Shown here: one piece after another, positions 20,479 to 32,100 of the stretch | Layout of the letters: every line of letters begins with the position of its first letter | Position numbering within the stretch: the stretch's first letter is position 1 | NCBI GenBank assembly: GCA_039105265.1 | Contig: JAPFFF010000001.1 | Span: 2,170,001 to 2,234,000 of the forward strand | Direction of reading: 5' to 3' | Source: Tritrichomonas musculus | Taxonomy: Eukaryota; Parabasalia; Tritrichomonadida; Tritrichomonadidae | Length of the DNA: 64,000 nucleotides | The notes under the pieces: generated by a model | The model's database searches: none | What the model was told of the DNA's origin: nothing | What the model saw: the letters and a program-made list of their open reading frames with translations, nothing else | Position numbers and translations under genes: made by a program

Positions 20479-22749
20479 ATGATTGCATTATATCTTTTTT
20501 TCATTTCATACAAAATGAGTTTTAATACAATTCCAAATCAGACAAGTTATGAAATAACTAAAGAATTTGGTTTCCAAAATGGTGGCACTTATTCTATTAA
20601 TATTAAAAGTAATGGAACAGAAAAATACTTTTTTTATATTGATTTAAAACAAAAGATGGAAGAATTCAAGAATGAATATAATTTAAAAAACTTTTCATGC
20701 AATATTTCTATTCAACCCAATCAACATATTATCCAAATTGAAGGAGGAAGTGGCAAAATAGCAAGCACTATCAAAAAAGAAGGTTTATATACATCAATAA
20801 TTCGATCATGCACTCCATTTAATGAAGGATGCAAAATAACTTTAATCTTAAAAAATCCAAATTCTTGCTTAAGCATTAAAGATCAACAATACAGGAAGAT
20901 TTTTTTAATTACATCAATAATTTCTTTATTATTATTTATTTTATGGGTTTTAAATTGGATTAATTTCTTCTCTTTTAAAAACAAAATTAATTTATTACTG
21001 TCACTTTTTGTTCTATATAATTTCTTTGAAAATTATCTGATTTTTTATGATTTTAATATGAGGCATTTATCAGATGATGTTAAAATTGATACTACTTATT
21101 TGTTCTATGCTATTTTTATCGGACGATTTATTTATACTTTTGCTCTTTTGTTGACTCATCTTGGCGATGGAATTCTCTATGAATCACTTCATTATTCTAT
21201 ATATATAATTTGCTTCATTATCGATTTTGTCTATTCTTTTTTCGTTGCACAAATTGAGTACAATATAATATTTGGACAAAGCAGCGATAAAAGTTTTCTA
21301 GTTTTTACTTACTTCATACAAAACCACGAATTACATATTGAGATGACTTATATTAATGTATTTTTATTCATTTGGAATGCTTTATTAATTAGTTTTGCAA
21401 TTAATTTATATTCAGAGGATGGAAAAACTTATTTTTATGTATATTTGTCTACAACAATAATAATTAATAATGTAATTTATGCCGTTATTTTGATGCTTAA
21501 CATGTGTTTGCAAATTGCAAGCGAAAATGCATTGAAAGCAATTCAAATTAATAAAAATGTATTTTTGATATTGCTCTTGTATCAGATGAGATATAGAAAA
21601 TTTATCACTGACAATTATATGAAATTAAATATGAAGTATTATAACTTTGATATGGATAAAAATGATATAATTCCTTATATTCAATTTTGGGGAGATTCTG
21701 TTGATAAAGTTTCTATTCCATCTCACATTAAAGAAATTGAAAGAAGCGCTTTTTCATACTGTCATAAATTGGAGCGGGTTGACTTTGAATCGAATTCAAG
21801 GCTTCAGAAAATTGGATCCCATTGTTTCTCTGGAACAAATATTAAAAATATCGTCATTCCATCAGATGTCAAATTGATTGAACCCAACGTTTTTGATTAT
21901 TGTAAATCACTTCAAAAAGTGGATTTTTATGATGATTCTAAATTGATTGCTATTAAAAGTGAAGCTTTTTGTTTTTCATCAATTGATAGTTTAACAATCC
22001 CAGCACATGTTAAATATCTTATTGAAGGATGGTGTAATGAGACACCTAAATTGAATGTGATCAAATTATCAAGGGAAAATAATTACTTTTTATATTATGA
22101 CAACTCTTTTATTGTTGGCAAACGGTCAAATAAAGGCATTCTTTACTTTGCTAGAAGGAACATTGTAAAGGCGCAAATTCCATCATTTATTAAAAAGATT
22201 TCTACACAAGCATTTGGCCGTTGTAAATCATTACGAAAAGTTATCTTTGGAATTGATTCTAAACTGAAAGTCATTAATGATTCGGCATTTATTGAGACAT
22301 CCATCGTTCAGATTACAATTCCCCAAAGTGTTATTCAAATCAGTAAGTCAGCATTTAGCAACTGCAAGAATTTAAGAAATGTTTTTTTCATGGATAACTC
22401 AAAATTGGCTAACATTGAAATGAAAGCATTTGAATACACTTCAATTAGAGAAATTTCAATCCCATCAAAAGTTAGCATTATTGATGAATACGCTTTTTCA
22501 AACTGCAGAAAATTGAAAAAAGTTAAATTCGATAGTAATTCTGAAATGAAAATGATTGGAAAGAATGCTTTTGAAGGTACATCAATAACAAGTTTCGCAT
22601 TCCCATCAGAGACAATAAAAATCGGCTTCAATGTTTTCTACAAATGCAATCATCTAAAAATTGTTGAAATGCCAAGCTTTTTCTCAATTTTTGATTTAGT
22701 AAAAAGCATATTTTATGGATGCCCAAATGTACAAATCATGGTACACTAA
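20479..22749 (+). CDS. 7TM (GOST/Lung7TM-like) protein with C-terminal BspA-type LRRs
   Basis: A 756-aa protein. It starts with a hydrophobic, signal-like stretch (MIALYLFFIS). Residues about 15-138 form a strand-rich N-terminal domain with four cysteines (74, 111, 118, 130), able to make two disulfides. Six or seven membrane helices follow: about 141-163, 169-190, 207-228, 238-258, 290-311, 319-344, and a shorter one at 358-370. The order (signal, Cys-containing luminal domain, 7TM) and the LGDGI after helix 3 recall GOST/Lung7TM proteins, which have LGYGI there. Residues about 405-756 are LRR_5 repeats with alternating short and long units (IPSHIKEIERSAFSYC, FSGTNIKNIVIPS). With GOST topology the LRRs face the cytosol. 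The family call for the membrane part is by layout and one motif only. Confidence 0.85.
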   Translation: MIALYLFFISYKMSFNTIPNQTSYEITKEFGFQNGGTYSINIKSNGTEKYFFYIDLKQKMEEFKNEYNLKNFSCNISIQPNQHIIQIEGGSGKIASTIKKEGLYTSIIRSCTPFNEGCKITLILKNPNSCLSIKDQQYRKIFLITSIISLLLFILWVLNWINFFSFKNKINLLLSLFVLYNFFENYLIFYDFNMRHLSDDVKIDTTYLFYAIFIGRFIYTFALLLTHLGDGILYESLHYSIYIICFIIDFVYSFFVAQIEYNIIFGQSSDKSFLVFTYFIQNHELHIEMTYINVFLFIWNALLISFAINLYSEDGKTYFYVYLSTTIIINNVIYAVILMLNMCLQIASENALKAIQINKNVFLILLLYQMRYRKFITDNYMKLNMKYYNFDMDKNDIIPYIQFWGDSVDKVSIPSHIKEIERSAFSYCHKLERVDFESNSRLQKIGSHCFSGTNIKNIVIPSDVKLIEPNVFDYCKSLQKVDFYDDSKLIAIKSEAFCFSSIDSLTIPAHVKYLIEGWCNETPKLNVIKLSRENNYFLYYDNSFIVGKRSNKGILYFARRNIVKAQIPSFIKKISTQAFGRCKSLRKVIFGIDSKLKVINDSAFIETSIVQITIPQSVIQISKSAFSNCKNLRNVFFMDNSKLANIEMKAFEYTSIREISIPSKVSIIDEYAFSNCRKLKKVKFDSNSEMKMIGKNAFEGTSITSFAFPSETIKIGFNVFYKCNHLKIVEMPSFFSIFDLVKSIFYGCPNVQIMVH

Positions 22750-24233
22750 TCTATAACAAGAAGTTACATATCAAATTGTAATTATTTAAAAAAAAAAATA
22801 TTACGTAAGCCTATTTTTAAAAAAAAAAATATTTTCAATTTTAATATAACCAATTATGGATTACCACATTCAAGTTGAAATGTTGTGCCTATCAAGTTTC
22901 AGGTTCTCTCAATTTTTCTGAGACACTCATTCAAGTATTTCATGAAATTGCTGCCCATATTAAAGTATTAAAATAAATGTGGTTTTCGATCACAGTCAAA
23001 AATTATTATTTAGACAAGCCTATAAATGCAGAAGGATTGTGTAAAACTTACATTTATGATGAAACAAATTTTAAAGCAGTTTTATATGAATCATCTAAAT
23101 CTAATTCAGCGATTATAAAAATAGGCGATTGGAAATGGAAAATACAGAAATATGGTAAAATTTTAAGAGTAGATAGACCCTATTAAGGTATTCATTCAAT
23201 TTTGTAGTATTCAAAAAGTGACAACAAAAATACAAATTTTGCGAAAAATATCATAATAAATTTTAATTTTTTATATTAAATATTCATAAAAAAATAATAT
23301 CATTATATAATATATTTAAATTATTCTATATCTTGCTAAAAGTAGAGATAATTTCATAAATAATCACTCAGCTAATCTTTTCAACCTGAGTTAAAATTTG
23401 AAAAATTGGACATATTTTTTGATTTTGAAAAGAATTATTTTAAAAAATCAAAAATTCCGACGCTGGGGACTTTATTTTGGATAGATTTTTACTTTGAATA
23501 CTTTACATATTTTTACTTTTCAGAAATCTTTATTTTCTCACAATTATTCAATTGTTTATATCTTACAATCTCACAATTATTTCTTATAAAAATGCACAAT
23601 ATTCTGAAGTATATAATAATTTCATAGAATTGATCTCAATTTTCTTATGATTCAAATATTTCATAAAAATTTAATTCAATTTAATAAATTAACTAAAAAA
23701 TATATCTTATATTTAAAATTGCATTTTCCTCATATTTGCTATGATATTTATACAAAACATCATTTTTTTTTCTAAACTTATCAAATTGTAAAATTTTCAT
23801 TCAAAAAGAAAAATTAATTTATTTTTATATTTTACGTTAATTTTACCATTATATTTAGTAAATAAATTGATGTCATCATATATTTTATTATATTACAATA
23901 TGATATCATATACTGCTTTTGTTCAACCTTAATATGGTCTGAGTAGATTCAAAAACAACAGAATGTCGTTGGCAATTTTCAACAAATTATTTAGATAACT
24001 ATGTATTGAAAGTATTTCATCCAAATGAAGAAATAGAAAATGATCCTTTTTCAGGATATAGAATAATACAGCAATTTGATTCAACACAAATATAAAGTTC
24101 TTAGAATTATATAATTCACATTTGTGTGCTATTGTTATTTTATTATGCAATTTAATGATTAGATAAATTATAATAAACTTTTTTTACAACATATGTTATT
24201 ATTTTTTTTCTCGACATCTTGATTCCAATATCT
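22750..24233. other. AT-rich, gene-poor region
   Basis: It contains one small open frame (22977-23186, 69 aa, starting MWFSITVKNY) with no recognisable family and no other support. The rest has very low complexity. Degraded coding sequence linked to the kinase relic at 24234 may begin near 23930, but it could not be read. Confidence 0.4.
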
Positions 24234-24650
24234 GATGAAACTAATTATAGTTGGGATCGCTTTTTGTATGATGTATTTACACTATCATGGCATCGTTAAT
24301 CTTAATCTTAAACCAGATAACATTTTACTTGATGAATACTTCAACTCTTTAATATCTAAATTTAATTTTGAAAAGTGATCTTTTTAACAATCATACAGTT
24401 GCATTTTCAGCTCCAAAATTCATTTCCAATACAAAGGAAAAGCAGATGTTTTTTTTTATTTGAAATAAAAACAAATTCATTTTAATATCCACTTTTTGAA
24501 TCAGAGAAAATGTCGCTTTTTGATTTTAAAAACAAGGTTGTTAACAATAAATATCTTTTAACATTTAATGAAAACGTGAATCCATCTATTTAAAAAAAAC
24601 TAATGAAAAGTGTTGGTCAAAAGAAATCATGCAAAGGCCAAAAAATTGAA
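24234..24650 (+). pseudogene. Decayed protein kinase (C-lobe relic)
   Basis: Fragments in different frames follow kinase order. First is a helix-E-like IAFCMMYLHYHGIV, then NLNLKPDNILLDE in place of HRDLKPDNILLDE. Next comes an activation-segment end, VAFSAPKFISN, where GTxxFMAPEFI is usual. Last is CWSKEIMQRPKN, the subdomain XI motif CWxxxPxxRP. Stops and shifts separate the pieces, and the catalytic HRD is lost (NLN). The relic ends about 20 bp before the TA-flanked element at 24669. It resembles TKL-type trichomonad kinases. Confidence 0.75.
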
Positions 24651-24668
24651 TACTTATTCAATAAGTTA

Positions 24669-26208
24669 CCCATATTTATAAACGTCCGTCTAAAATTGCA
24701 GAAGAGACCTCTGTCACTTAACTTTTCAGAAAAAATCCACTTTTAATTAAGTAATTCAAAAAAGAATTAACATCTTTGAAATATCTCATTTTTTTCAATA
24801 TAAATAACTTTTTGAATTAATTTGCCTATTGTAATAATGATTTTCTATTGATTTACTATCAAATCATTGGCACTTTTTATTTGGTCAATAGATTCATTAA
24901 TTTAGATTCTCCTTATTTCAGCCAGATTTATACATAAATCAACAAAAAATCATCAAAAAAGCAATCGGAATATCGATAGACGACTCAGCAAAGCCCAAAA
25001 AATCGAGATATAGACAGATCAGCGAAACCAAATCCTACCGATTACCGACGGAATATACAAAAATTGAAAAGTTTTTAGGTTTACGATCACTATCTAAGCA
25101 TATAATGCTGAATTTGAAGTTCCTTTTGGCATACATATTTCATTTTTTTGAGATTTATCTTAAATCTCTCTCTTTTTAGTTGAATATATAATAAACATTT
25201 AATAAATATTTACATTTGATAATGCTTTATTGTATAATTTTTCTTTTTTCTTGCTTTTTTAAGTTTTAATTTTCTAAGAATTGGTTAACTTTTTCAATGC
25301 TTTTTTGGTCAAATTTGTTTTTTTCATCTCAAAATAAATTGTTCAAAATAAGCCTAAGAAAGCTTTTCTAAAACAAAAAAATATATAAAATAGCAATATT
25401 TATATATTTAAAAGATAACTACATATTTATTTTCCAAAAATAAGAAATTTGGTCTGATAAATAACGGACCAAAAATAAATTTTCTATTTGACTATTGCAT
25501 CATATGGATCATCTGATGGCAATTCTAAATATACCAATATAAACAAAATATATTAAAGTTTTGCTATTAAAAATAGCAAATATTACTTAAAAAAGTGAAA
25601 CTTTTTGTGAGCCAATTTTTAAATTCGTTTTTTACCGTGATATTCTTATAGAGTGAGGAATGAAAGTAATTTTTGGCAGAGTAAGTATGGTTGGATCTTG
25701 TGAACATCAAAAGATATTAACAAATTTAATGCTCCAAAATTCAAAATTCTTGGAAAAAAACAAGAATATAGCTTCATCTATTAATAACTAAGATGATGAT
25801 AAATTTTGTTTTGAGATTGATAAAGAGGAAATATGACTTTTAGCACTCCAACTAAAAATTAAACGGACAAAAAATGTAACCATCACACAAAATTTTATAA
25901 AATTGAGAGGAGAAAAAAGAATTGTCACCAATTTGAATAAATTTTACGACGATAAATTTTTAATTCAGAAAAAATTGTGAGTTTTTAAATTCAAGTGAAT
26001 AATTGAATTAAACATAAATCTATTTATATCTCTAAAAAACAATCGATATTTATAAAATATAAAATTCAATATATTTAATATATATTTTATAATATATTAT
26101 TATTATACTTATTTGTTGTAAAATATAAAATATGAAGGCTTTTTTGTAACTTTAAAATCGTGTCAGAGTTCTCTTCTGCGATTTTAGACGGACGTTTATA
26201 AATATGGG
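24669..26208. mobile_element. TA-flanked (Tc1/mariner-like) non-autonomous element
   Basis: Inverted termini of about 50 bp: CCCATATTTATAAACGTCCG... from 24669, and its complement ending at 26208, with a few mismatches further in. The dinucleotide TA lies just outside each end (24667-24668 and 26209-26210), as for Tc1/mariner insertions. The 1,540-bp interior is AT-rich with no transposase frame seen. It inserted at the edge of a kinase relic. Confidence 0.78.
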
Positions 26209-26238
26209 TAGCATTCTAAAAAAAAGAAACATTCATGT

Positions 26239-26239
<1 letters not shown>

Positions 26240-26287
<48 letters not shown>
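26240..26287. repeat. (AT)n microsatellite
   Basis: About 48 bp of alternating AT, followed by a few AAAT/AATA units. Confidence 0.95.
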
Positions 26288-26297
<10 letters not shown>

Positions 26298-26626
26298 TAA
26301 AATCATTAATTTTACCTTGATGATATTGGTGTTAATGAGCTAGAATTTTATGGCGATGAAATCACCTAAAAATTCTCCATTTTTTCATATGAATTTGAAT
26401 GTCTTTCCAATGAAAATGAATATCATCCACAGATTCTGCTACTATTAATATTTTTAATTCTCTTTGAGTTAAATCACAAAAAAAAAAAAAAAAAAAAAAG
26501 TTTTTAACATTAATTATTTCATATTTGAAGCATTTTGATGCTGTCAGTTCCAATTAAAGGAATAAGTGAACTGACAGATCTTTATTTGAATCAATTTTTT
26601 TTTGATCATTCGGTGAATTTTATTTC

Positions 26627-27090
26627 ATGAGCAGCTTTTTTCAGGCTGTTTTCCACTCATTAAAGTTTTGTTTCCTACATCAAAAAAGTCAATTGGCACT
26701 CATCACAATTCCTCCTCCTGTGCAATCAATAGAAAGCAATGCTTTCAACGGCTGCATCTCACTCACGCAAATCAATCTTCCTTCTTCACTGATTGATATT
26801 GGCAACTTTTTTCCGATGAGAATCATTGAATCAAATAACAACTCCAAATTCAGTTGTTTCTATTTAATCATCTGCCTTTGAAGAATGCTAGTCATTAATG
26901 GAAATTTCAGTGGTTCTGGTATGAAAATTTTTCTAGACGTAAGTCATTGAAATCGATTTATATAACAGAGTCAATGAAAACGATTGGAAGAACAGCTTTG
27001 AAAAGTAGTGAATCATTGTTAAATGCAATTATCCCATTAAAATGCATTACAATTGAAGAACGAGCCTTTATTGGCTGAAAAAAAACTTCA
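26627..27090 (+). pseudogene. BspA-type LRR relic
   Basis: Scattered LRR_5 units remain: ITIPPPVQSIESNAFNGC, then ISLTQINLPSSLIDIGN. In another frame, after 26930, comes KSLKSIYITESMKTIGR and a later IEERAFIG. Stops and shifts break the chain, so no protein is expected. It is probably a decayed member of the LRR family that is intact elsewhere in the window. Confidence 0.7.
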
Positions 27091-27819
27091 AAACAGCGCC
27101 AATTAAGTTTTATATAAGATCAAATTCTCGATATGTTCTTCAAAGAGTAACTAGAAAAGGTAAAGTGAAATATTCTTGTCGTATTTTTATATGAATTAAG
27201 CACAACTAGAATAGACAACTACAATATTTGAATGGTGCGATCTTTTTTTAATTAAAAGGGGAATATAATTATGAAAAAAGTTGACATGAAATAAAAATGA
27301 TAAATCATATCATCATTTTCAAAAAGTATTATTTTTATAGTAATATAGCAGCTACTTTTAAAAAAGTTATTTAACTGCAATAAATGATTAACATTTTAAA
27401 TATTTATATTTATATCTATTATTTGATATAAGTTAGAAAAAGAAGCCAAATGTTCTGATTCATGAAACAGTATAAAATCAAATAATGTAATTGAACTATT
27501 ATTTGTTGATATTATAGTGATCGATATTTTTGAAAGAGTTTTTGAAGATCTTTACAAAATTTCTTGCGCAAGAAACATAAAAAAACGAAATACCTAATTT
27601 TTTTCTAATAAAAAAAAAAAAAAAAAAAAAAAAAAAATGAAAAATATGATTAAATATTTTATTCTACCTTTTCTTATATTTTTCAATATTTTGAATTTGT
27701 TGAAAATTTTATGAAACAATTCAATAGAAAATTCAATCACTCTTTCAATATTCAAAAAAAAAACTATTTTTATTGCAATTCTAAAAAAAAAAAAAAAAAA
27801 CTTTAAAAGCTTTTCCACT
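27091..27819. other. AT-rich intergenic region with poly-A runs
   Basis: No gene is seen. It contains a 28-bp poly-A run (27610-27637) and a second run at about 27783-27800, just past the 3' end of the Myb gene. Confidence 0.5.
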
Positions 27820-28620
27820 TCAATCACTCGGTGAATCACTTATAATATATTTAGAAAAATCAAAGTTATCATCAAAAATGCTATTTGTCGAGTTTCGTTC
27901 ATCAGAAATAGAGATTGATTTTTCATTTTTAACATTTATATTTTGGTTTGCTTCTTTATTAGGAGTTAAAAAATTGTAATTGATATTTTGCATTTCATTA
28001 TGTTGATTATTATTATTATTATTATTATCTTGATTATATGTGAATATTTTATCATTTAAAAATAAATCAACGAGATTATTAGGCGTATTTCTTGCAGAAT
28101 CGAATGTATTCGTTAACAAATTAATATTAAAATTATTAATATTGTTGTTATTTATCGTAAAGTTATTTTGAGTTTTATGCATCGGCTTTGTTTTTTTGGC
28201 TGCGATTGAAAATAATTTGACTTTTTCGATAAATTCTTGATGCTTTTTTGCTCTCCGTTGAAGAACAACAAATCGAGCTTTGATGTTGACATCTGTCCTG
28301 TTATTAAAAAAATGACTTATTTGTGACCATTTTGGACCAAATTGTCTAAATTTTTCAATAAGTAACTTATCTTCTTCCTCTGTCCATTTTGAGAGATTAA
28401 CCGTGGGACTTAAAAACTTTCTCCATCTTTCGCTACATTGACGCCTGGTTCGATTTCCAACATATGAAGAAACCAATTCCCAATTGTCTTCGCCATACTT
28501 TTCAACAGCTTTAGTGAGACGACTATCTTCTTCCTTCGTAAATGTTAGCCTTCTCTTTTTTATTGGAGCCTTTTTCAATGAAGAATCATCTTGCAGGGAA
28601 TTTAAAACAAAGTTTTGCAT
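27820..28620 (-). CDS. R2R3-type Myb DNA-binding protein
   Basis: A 266-aa protein; the ATG at 28620 is chosen over an in-frame TTG. Two Myb repeats lie near the N-terminus. Repeat 1 runs about residues 25-70 (FTKEEDSRLTKAVEKYG...WELV...CSERWRKFL); repeat 2 about 78-125 (KWTEEEDKLLIEKFRQFG...WSQI...VNIKARFVVL). The spaced tryptophans and the recognition helices match two-repeat Mybs, which in trichomonads include initiator- and promoter-binding regulators. The rest is Asn-rich and disordered, ending in an acidic motif SIFDDNFDFSKYI shared with the paralog at 33288. It should be a nuclear transcription factor. The paralog lies 4.7 kb away on the same strand. Confidence 0.92.
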   Translation of the reverse strand: MQNFVLNSLQDDSSLKKAPIKKRRLTFTKEEDSRLTKAVEKYGEDNWELVSSYVGNRTRRQCSERWRKFLSPTVNLSKWTEEEDKLLIEKFRQFGPKWSQISHFFNNRTDVNIKARFVVLQRRAKKHQEFIEKVKLFSIAAKKTKPMHKTQNNFTINNNNINNFNINLLTNTFDSARNTPNNLVDLFLNDKIFTYNQDNNNNNNNQHNEMQNINYNFLTPNKEANQNINVKNEKSISISDERNSTNSIFDDNFDFSKYIISDSPSD

Positions 28621-28640
28621 ATATTTTTTCAATAAGATTT

Positions 28641-28645
28641 AATGA
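28641..28645 (-). promoter_or_regulatory. Trichomonad-type initiator (TCATT)
   Basis: Read on the minus strand, TCATTAAATC places the presumed +1 A about 23 bases before the Myb ATG at 28620, fitting the TCA-Y-W consensus. The motif is short, so chance matches are possible in AT-rich DNA. Confidence 0.4.
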
Positions 28646-29455
28646 AATGTAAAAAATATTTAACCTTTTTTTTGACCTTCAAAACTTTTTAATATAAACT
28701 CAAAGTCAATAGTCAGACGTTTAATTGATGACATTTGAATATAAAATTTTAAAAAGGTCAAAAAATTTATTCAAAATTTGATCAACTTCAAAAAGTTAAA
28801 TAATATAAAGTATATTTATTCAAAAAGTTACTAAATTTGAAATATAAAAATAAAAAATAAAACTTTTTTTCTCAGATATATCCAACCATTTCAAAGAGAA
28901 ACTGCAGTCCTTTGTTTAAAAAAAAGAAGTTTTCTTTTAAACAATTGAACATGAAGAGGAAATGATATCATTCGGTTCATCTATCATCATCTTTGGCATT
29001 TAAGTTGGCCTCCAATACTTGTTCAATTGTTTGAGTTGGCCTCCAAAATGTTTTGAAATATAGAATTTGACCAGTTTTGTTTAAAAGATTTCCAACTTAT
29101 TTAACTCGGCATTCTTCAATATGAATATATTTCCTGTTTTTCCACATTGAATGGTTTTCTACATAAAATACTCTAAATATTGTTTCTTTTTCTGTTTCAT
29201 TCAAGAATTTTCTTATTTATTCTTTGTGGCGAAAAAAAATTATATTTTTTATATTTAAAATATGTGAGATTGGGTTGGAAAAAGTCCAAATTTTCGAGGC
29301 TCTGTAGAAATTCGATTATATATAATATCTGACTTCGACTCAAAATTTCTATAAAGTTTCAAGAAAAGTGGAATATCTGACTTCGACTCAAAATTTCTTC
29401 GATGCTTCACTGAAATTCGATTTTTTATGAAAATATTCTCATAAATCAGTATTTA

Positions 29456-29506
<51 letters not shown>

Positions 29507-29775
29507 CAAACGTTCTTTCAAAAATGCCATAGCGCTTCATCATATTCGTAGCAAGATTGAATTGAAAGCATTTTTTAAAAATATCTTCGTTAAAATATTA
29601 GAATTAATTATTATAATTTATTTTTAAACATTAATTAATATGTATATGAATATAAATACATTATTTTCGATAATATTTATATATTTTTAATAAGATATTT
29701 CTTTTTTTTTTTTCAATTCAAATTATTTACAACGCCATTTGAATTTTGAATAATCATTCAAATATAAAAATAGAT
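28646..29775. other. Gene-poor AT-rich region
   Basis: No gene is seen. There is a short direct repeat of ATATCTGACTTCGACTCAAA at about 29318 and 29372, a doubled GTTGGCCTCCAA near 29003 and 29034, and the long poly-A run at 29457. Confidence 0.5.
29457..29502. repeat. Poly-A tract of 46 bp
   Basis: Uninterrupted A run followed by ATATACAAACG. No retroelement body is visible beside it, so it is more likely homopolymer slippage than a retroposition tail. Confidence 0.9.
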
Positions 29776-30440
29776 CTAGGCTATTGTGTCCAAACGAGTT
29801 TGTATTCAAAAAGTATCCAATGGATACTCATTTTTGTTCGTTATTTTTTGAGAGAATTTGAGGATCCAAAATAGCCAAAATGGACACTTTAATTCAATCT
29901 TTGATACATCTTTCAATTTTCATTGATAATTTTGAATGTATAATTCGTTTGACCAATTATATCGCTCCAAATTTACATTGAATTTTATTTTTTATTTCAA
30001 ATGTTGATCTTCTTGGTCAAAATCATTCTTAGTGAATTTGAAAAGTTTATAATTCATATTTGAGAGGTTTTTGAAAAATTAAGAATAGTAGGTGTTAAAC
30101 TAGGCTTTTGTGTCCGAAATTTTTTATATTCAAAAAGTTAAAAAAAGTATCCAAAAATATCCAATTTGGATACTTTTTGGACATTTTTCGAAACTTTTTG
30201 AGAAAAAAAATTTCGGACACAAAAGCCTAGGTGTTAAAGACTTTATTATTGCTTTTTTTCTGATATTAATGAGTTTATTAAAGTAAAAATAAAGTATCCA
30301 ATAAAATATTATTTGGATACTTCAACACAAATCTTTGAATAAAATACTAAATAAAAAAGCAGTTTTATGTCCACAAAAAGTGACAGCTTTTTACAAAAAG
30401 TCGAAAATGGACACTCAGTTCACTGGATACAAAAGCTTAG
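29776..30440. mobile_element. hAT-like MITE with 8-bp target duplication
   Basis: Imperfect TIRs CTAGGCTATTGTGTCC (29776) and the complement of CTAAGCTTTTGTATCC (ending 30440). AAATAGAT lies directly outside both ends (29768-29775 and 30441-30448), an 8-bp duplication typical of hAT. The interior has GTATCCAA/TTGGATAC repeats but no gene. A second, younger copy is nested within it at 30100. Confidence 0.8.
30100..30230. mobile_element. 131-bp hAT-like MITE nested in a related element
   Basis: Near-perfect TIRs starting CTAGGCTTTTGTGTCCGAAA. GTGTTAAA is duplicated at 30092-30099 and 30231-30238 (8 bp). The TIR matches that of the surrounding element, so this is a family member inserted into an older relative. 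Confidence 0.85.
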
Positions 30441-30448
30441 AAATAGAT

Positions 30449-32100
30449 ATATCTTATTAAAAATATATAAAAAGTCGTCTCAAGAACGTAGGAAACTATT
30501 TGACCCCCGACTACTTGCATATATAGAATATTTATTTATTATTAATGATATATTTAATTAATATATTTATTAAAATATTAAATTTTCTAACGGTACGTTT
30601 TGAGATATTATCAAACATTTTTAAGCTCAAAATTAACCCAAAAAACAAAAATTCAATAATTTATAATAATTTTAATGAGAAAGAAATGAAAATATTTTTC
30701 ATCAAAAACAAAAGAATTCGATAAATTATGCATGAAAATGCAAATTATTATCAAGTGGCGGTATTATTAAGGAAGCTTACACTGCTAAGAATCGCCACAA
30801 ATGAGTACAATCCCAGTTATGTCATAACTCTAAAAAGATTCAAAATTTGAAAAAGCAAGCAGTAATATGATGTAATCTACAAGTTTTTACCTTTGTATAA
30901 TTGGTTATTTTATAAGAATTTCTCTACAAAAGATGGAACAAATTTTCAGTTTTGAAAAGCTATTCAATCATCTTTTACTACTTGTTTTTAACGTATTTAT
31001 CTTGTTAAAAGACTATTTTGTGTACCAAATTTTACTTATTTGCAAATGATATGATTTGAAAATCATATATTCATTTTTTACAAAGATAAAAAAGTAATAC
31101 CTAAAAACTTTGGTAAAATAATACGTATTATATTTATATGGCTTATTAAAATAGAGCTTTTTTAAATACTTATCGAAATAAACATAATATATTAAAGATT
31201 TTGATATTATCAATTTTACAATGCTTCTCTCAATTTATTCGTTTTTTTGTTCATACCATTTTGGCCCACAAAATATTGTGATGAAAAAATTGAATTATCC
31301 ATTAAAATATTTGAAATTTATACGTATAAAAAAGAAATATTATTACTTAAATATATTCATAATAATGTAATAATCAAAAATATTCAAATAACTAATTATT
31401 TTCATCCTTCATTTTTGTTCACTTTTTTATTTTATTTTTCAATGATTTTTTGACGATAAGTATTGAATTTTCATGTAAACTTTTCATTTAATATTTCGTC
31501 TTTAAAATGATATGTAATGTAATTTATTTTAATTCAGACAATTAATTATTTACTTATACAGATGCTTATTAATATACAAATGAAATTGTTTTTCAAATCT
31601 TTATTTATTCAGATAAAAAGAGTGTTTTTTGTTTTAACGTATTTAACCGTCGTAGTTTCCTACATTCTGTCATCTCACTCTAATTCTCTCACAAAATTCT
31701 ATTATGATCTATAAATATGTTTTGTGAGTTTTAAACCAACGTACTTTTTGCCACCATTAAAGGCCAAAAATAGGTGAATAAAAATGGTAGACTATATAAT
31801 AAATTATTAAATATCAACAACTGCATCTGCTTCATTTCCATTTTCAAAAACTGCTAACATAAATTTTATTTGAACAATCTCTACAACAATATTTTTATTT
31901 TCAATAAATAAAATCATTTGTTTCAAATGACGCTCATTATTATGCAGAAAGACGATCCAACTCTTTTTTAACAACTGCAGCTTAATAATTCGTTAATCAC
32001 AGGAAAATATTTCAATTCCATCTTTTGTAATATACTTTTGATATCAATATCAATAAACGTATTGAATAAAATTGAATTTAATTCAAAATTTGCCTGCTGT
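30449..32100. other. Gene-poor AT-rich region
   Basis: No convincing coding sequence. Short open frames at 31013-31213 and 31247-31453 are Lys/Ile/Tyr/Phe-rich, as random AT-rich DNA gives, and match nothing I recognise. Confidence 0.5.

Noticed and set aside
29457-29502. Poly-A tail of a retroposed gene or LINE
   Set aside because: No coding body, no target duplication and no reverse transcriptase sequence are nearby; similar A-runs occur at many places here.
31013-31453. Short open frames of 60-70 aa in the gene-poor middle
   Set aside because: Their composition (Lys, Ile, Tyr, Phe, Asn) is what random AT-rich DNA yields, and there is no initiator or family motif.
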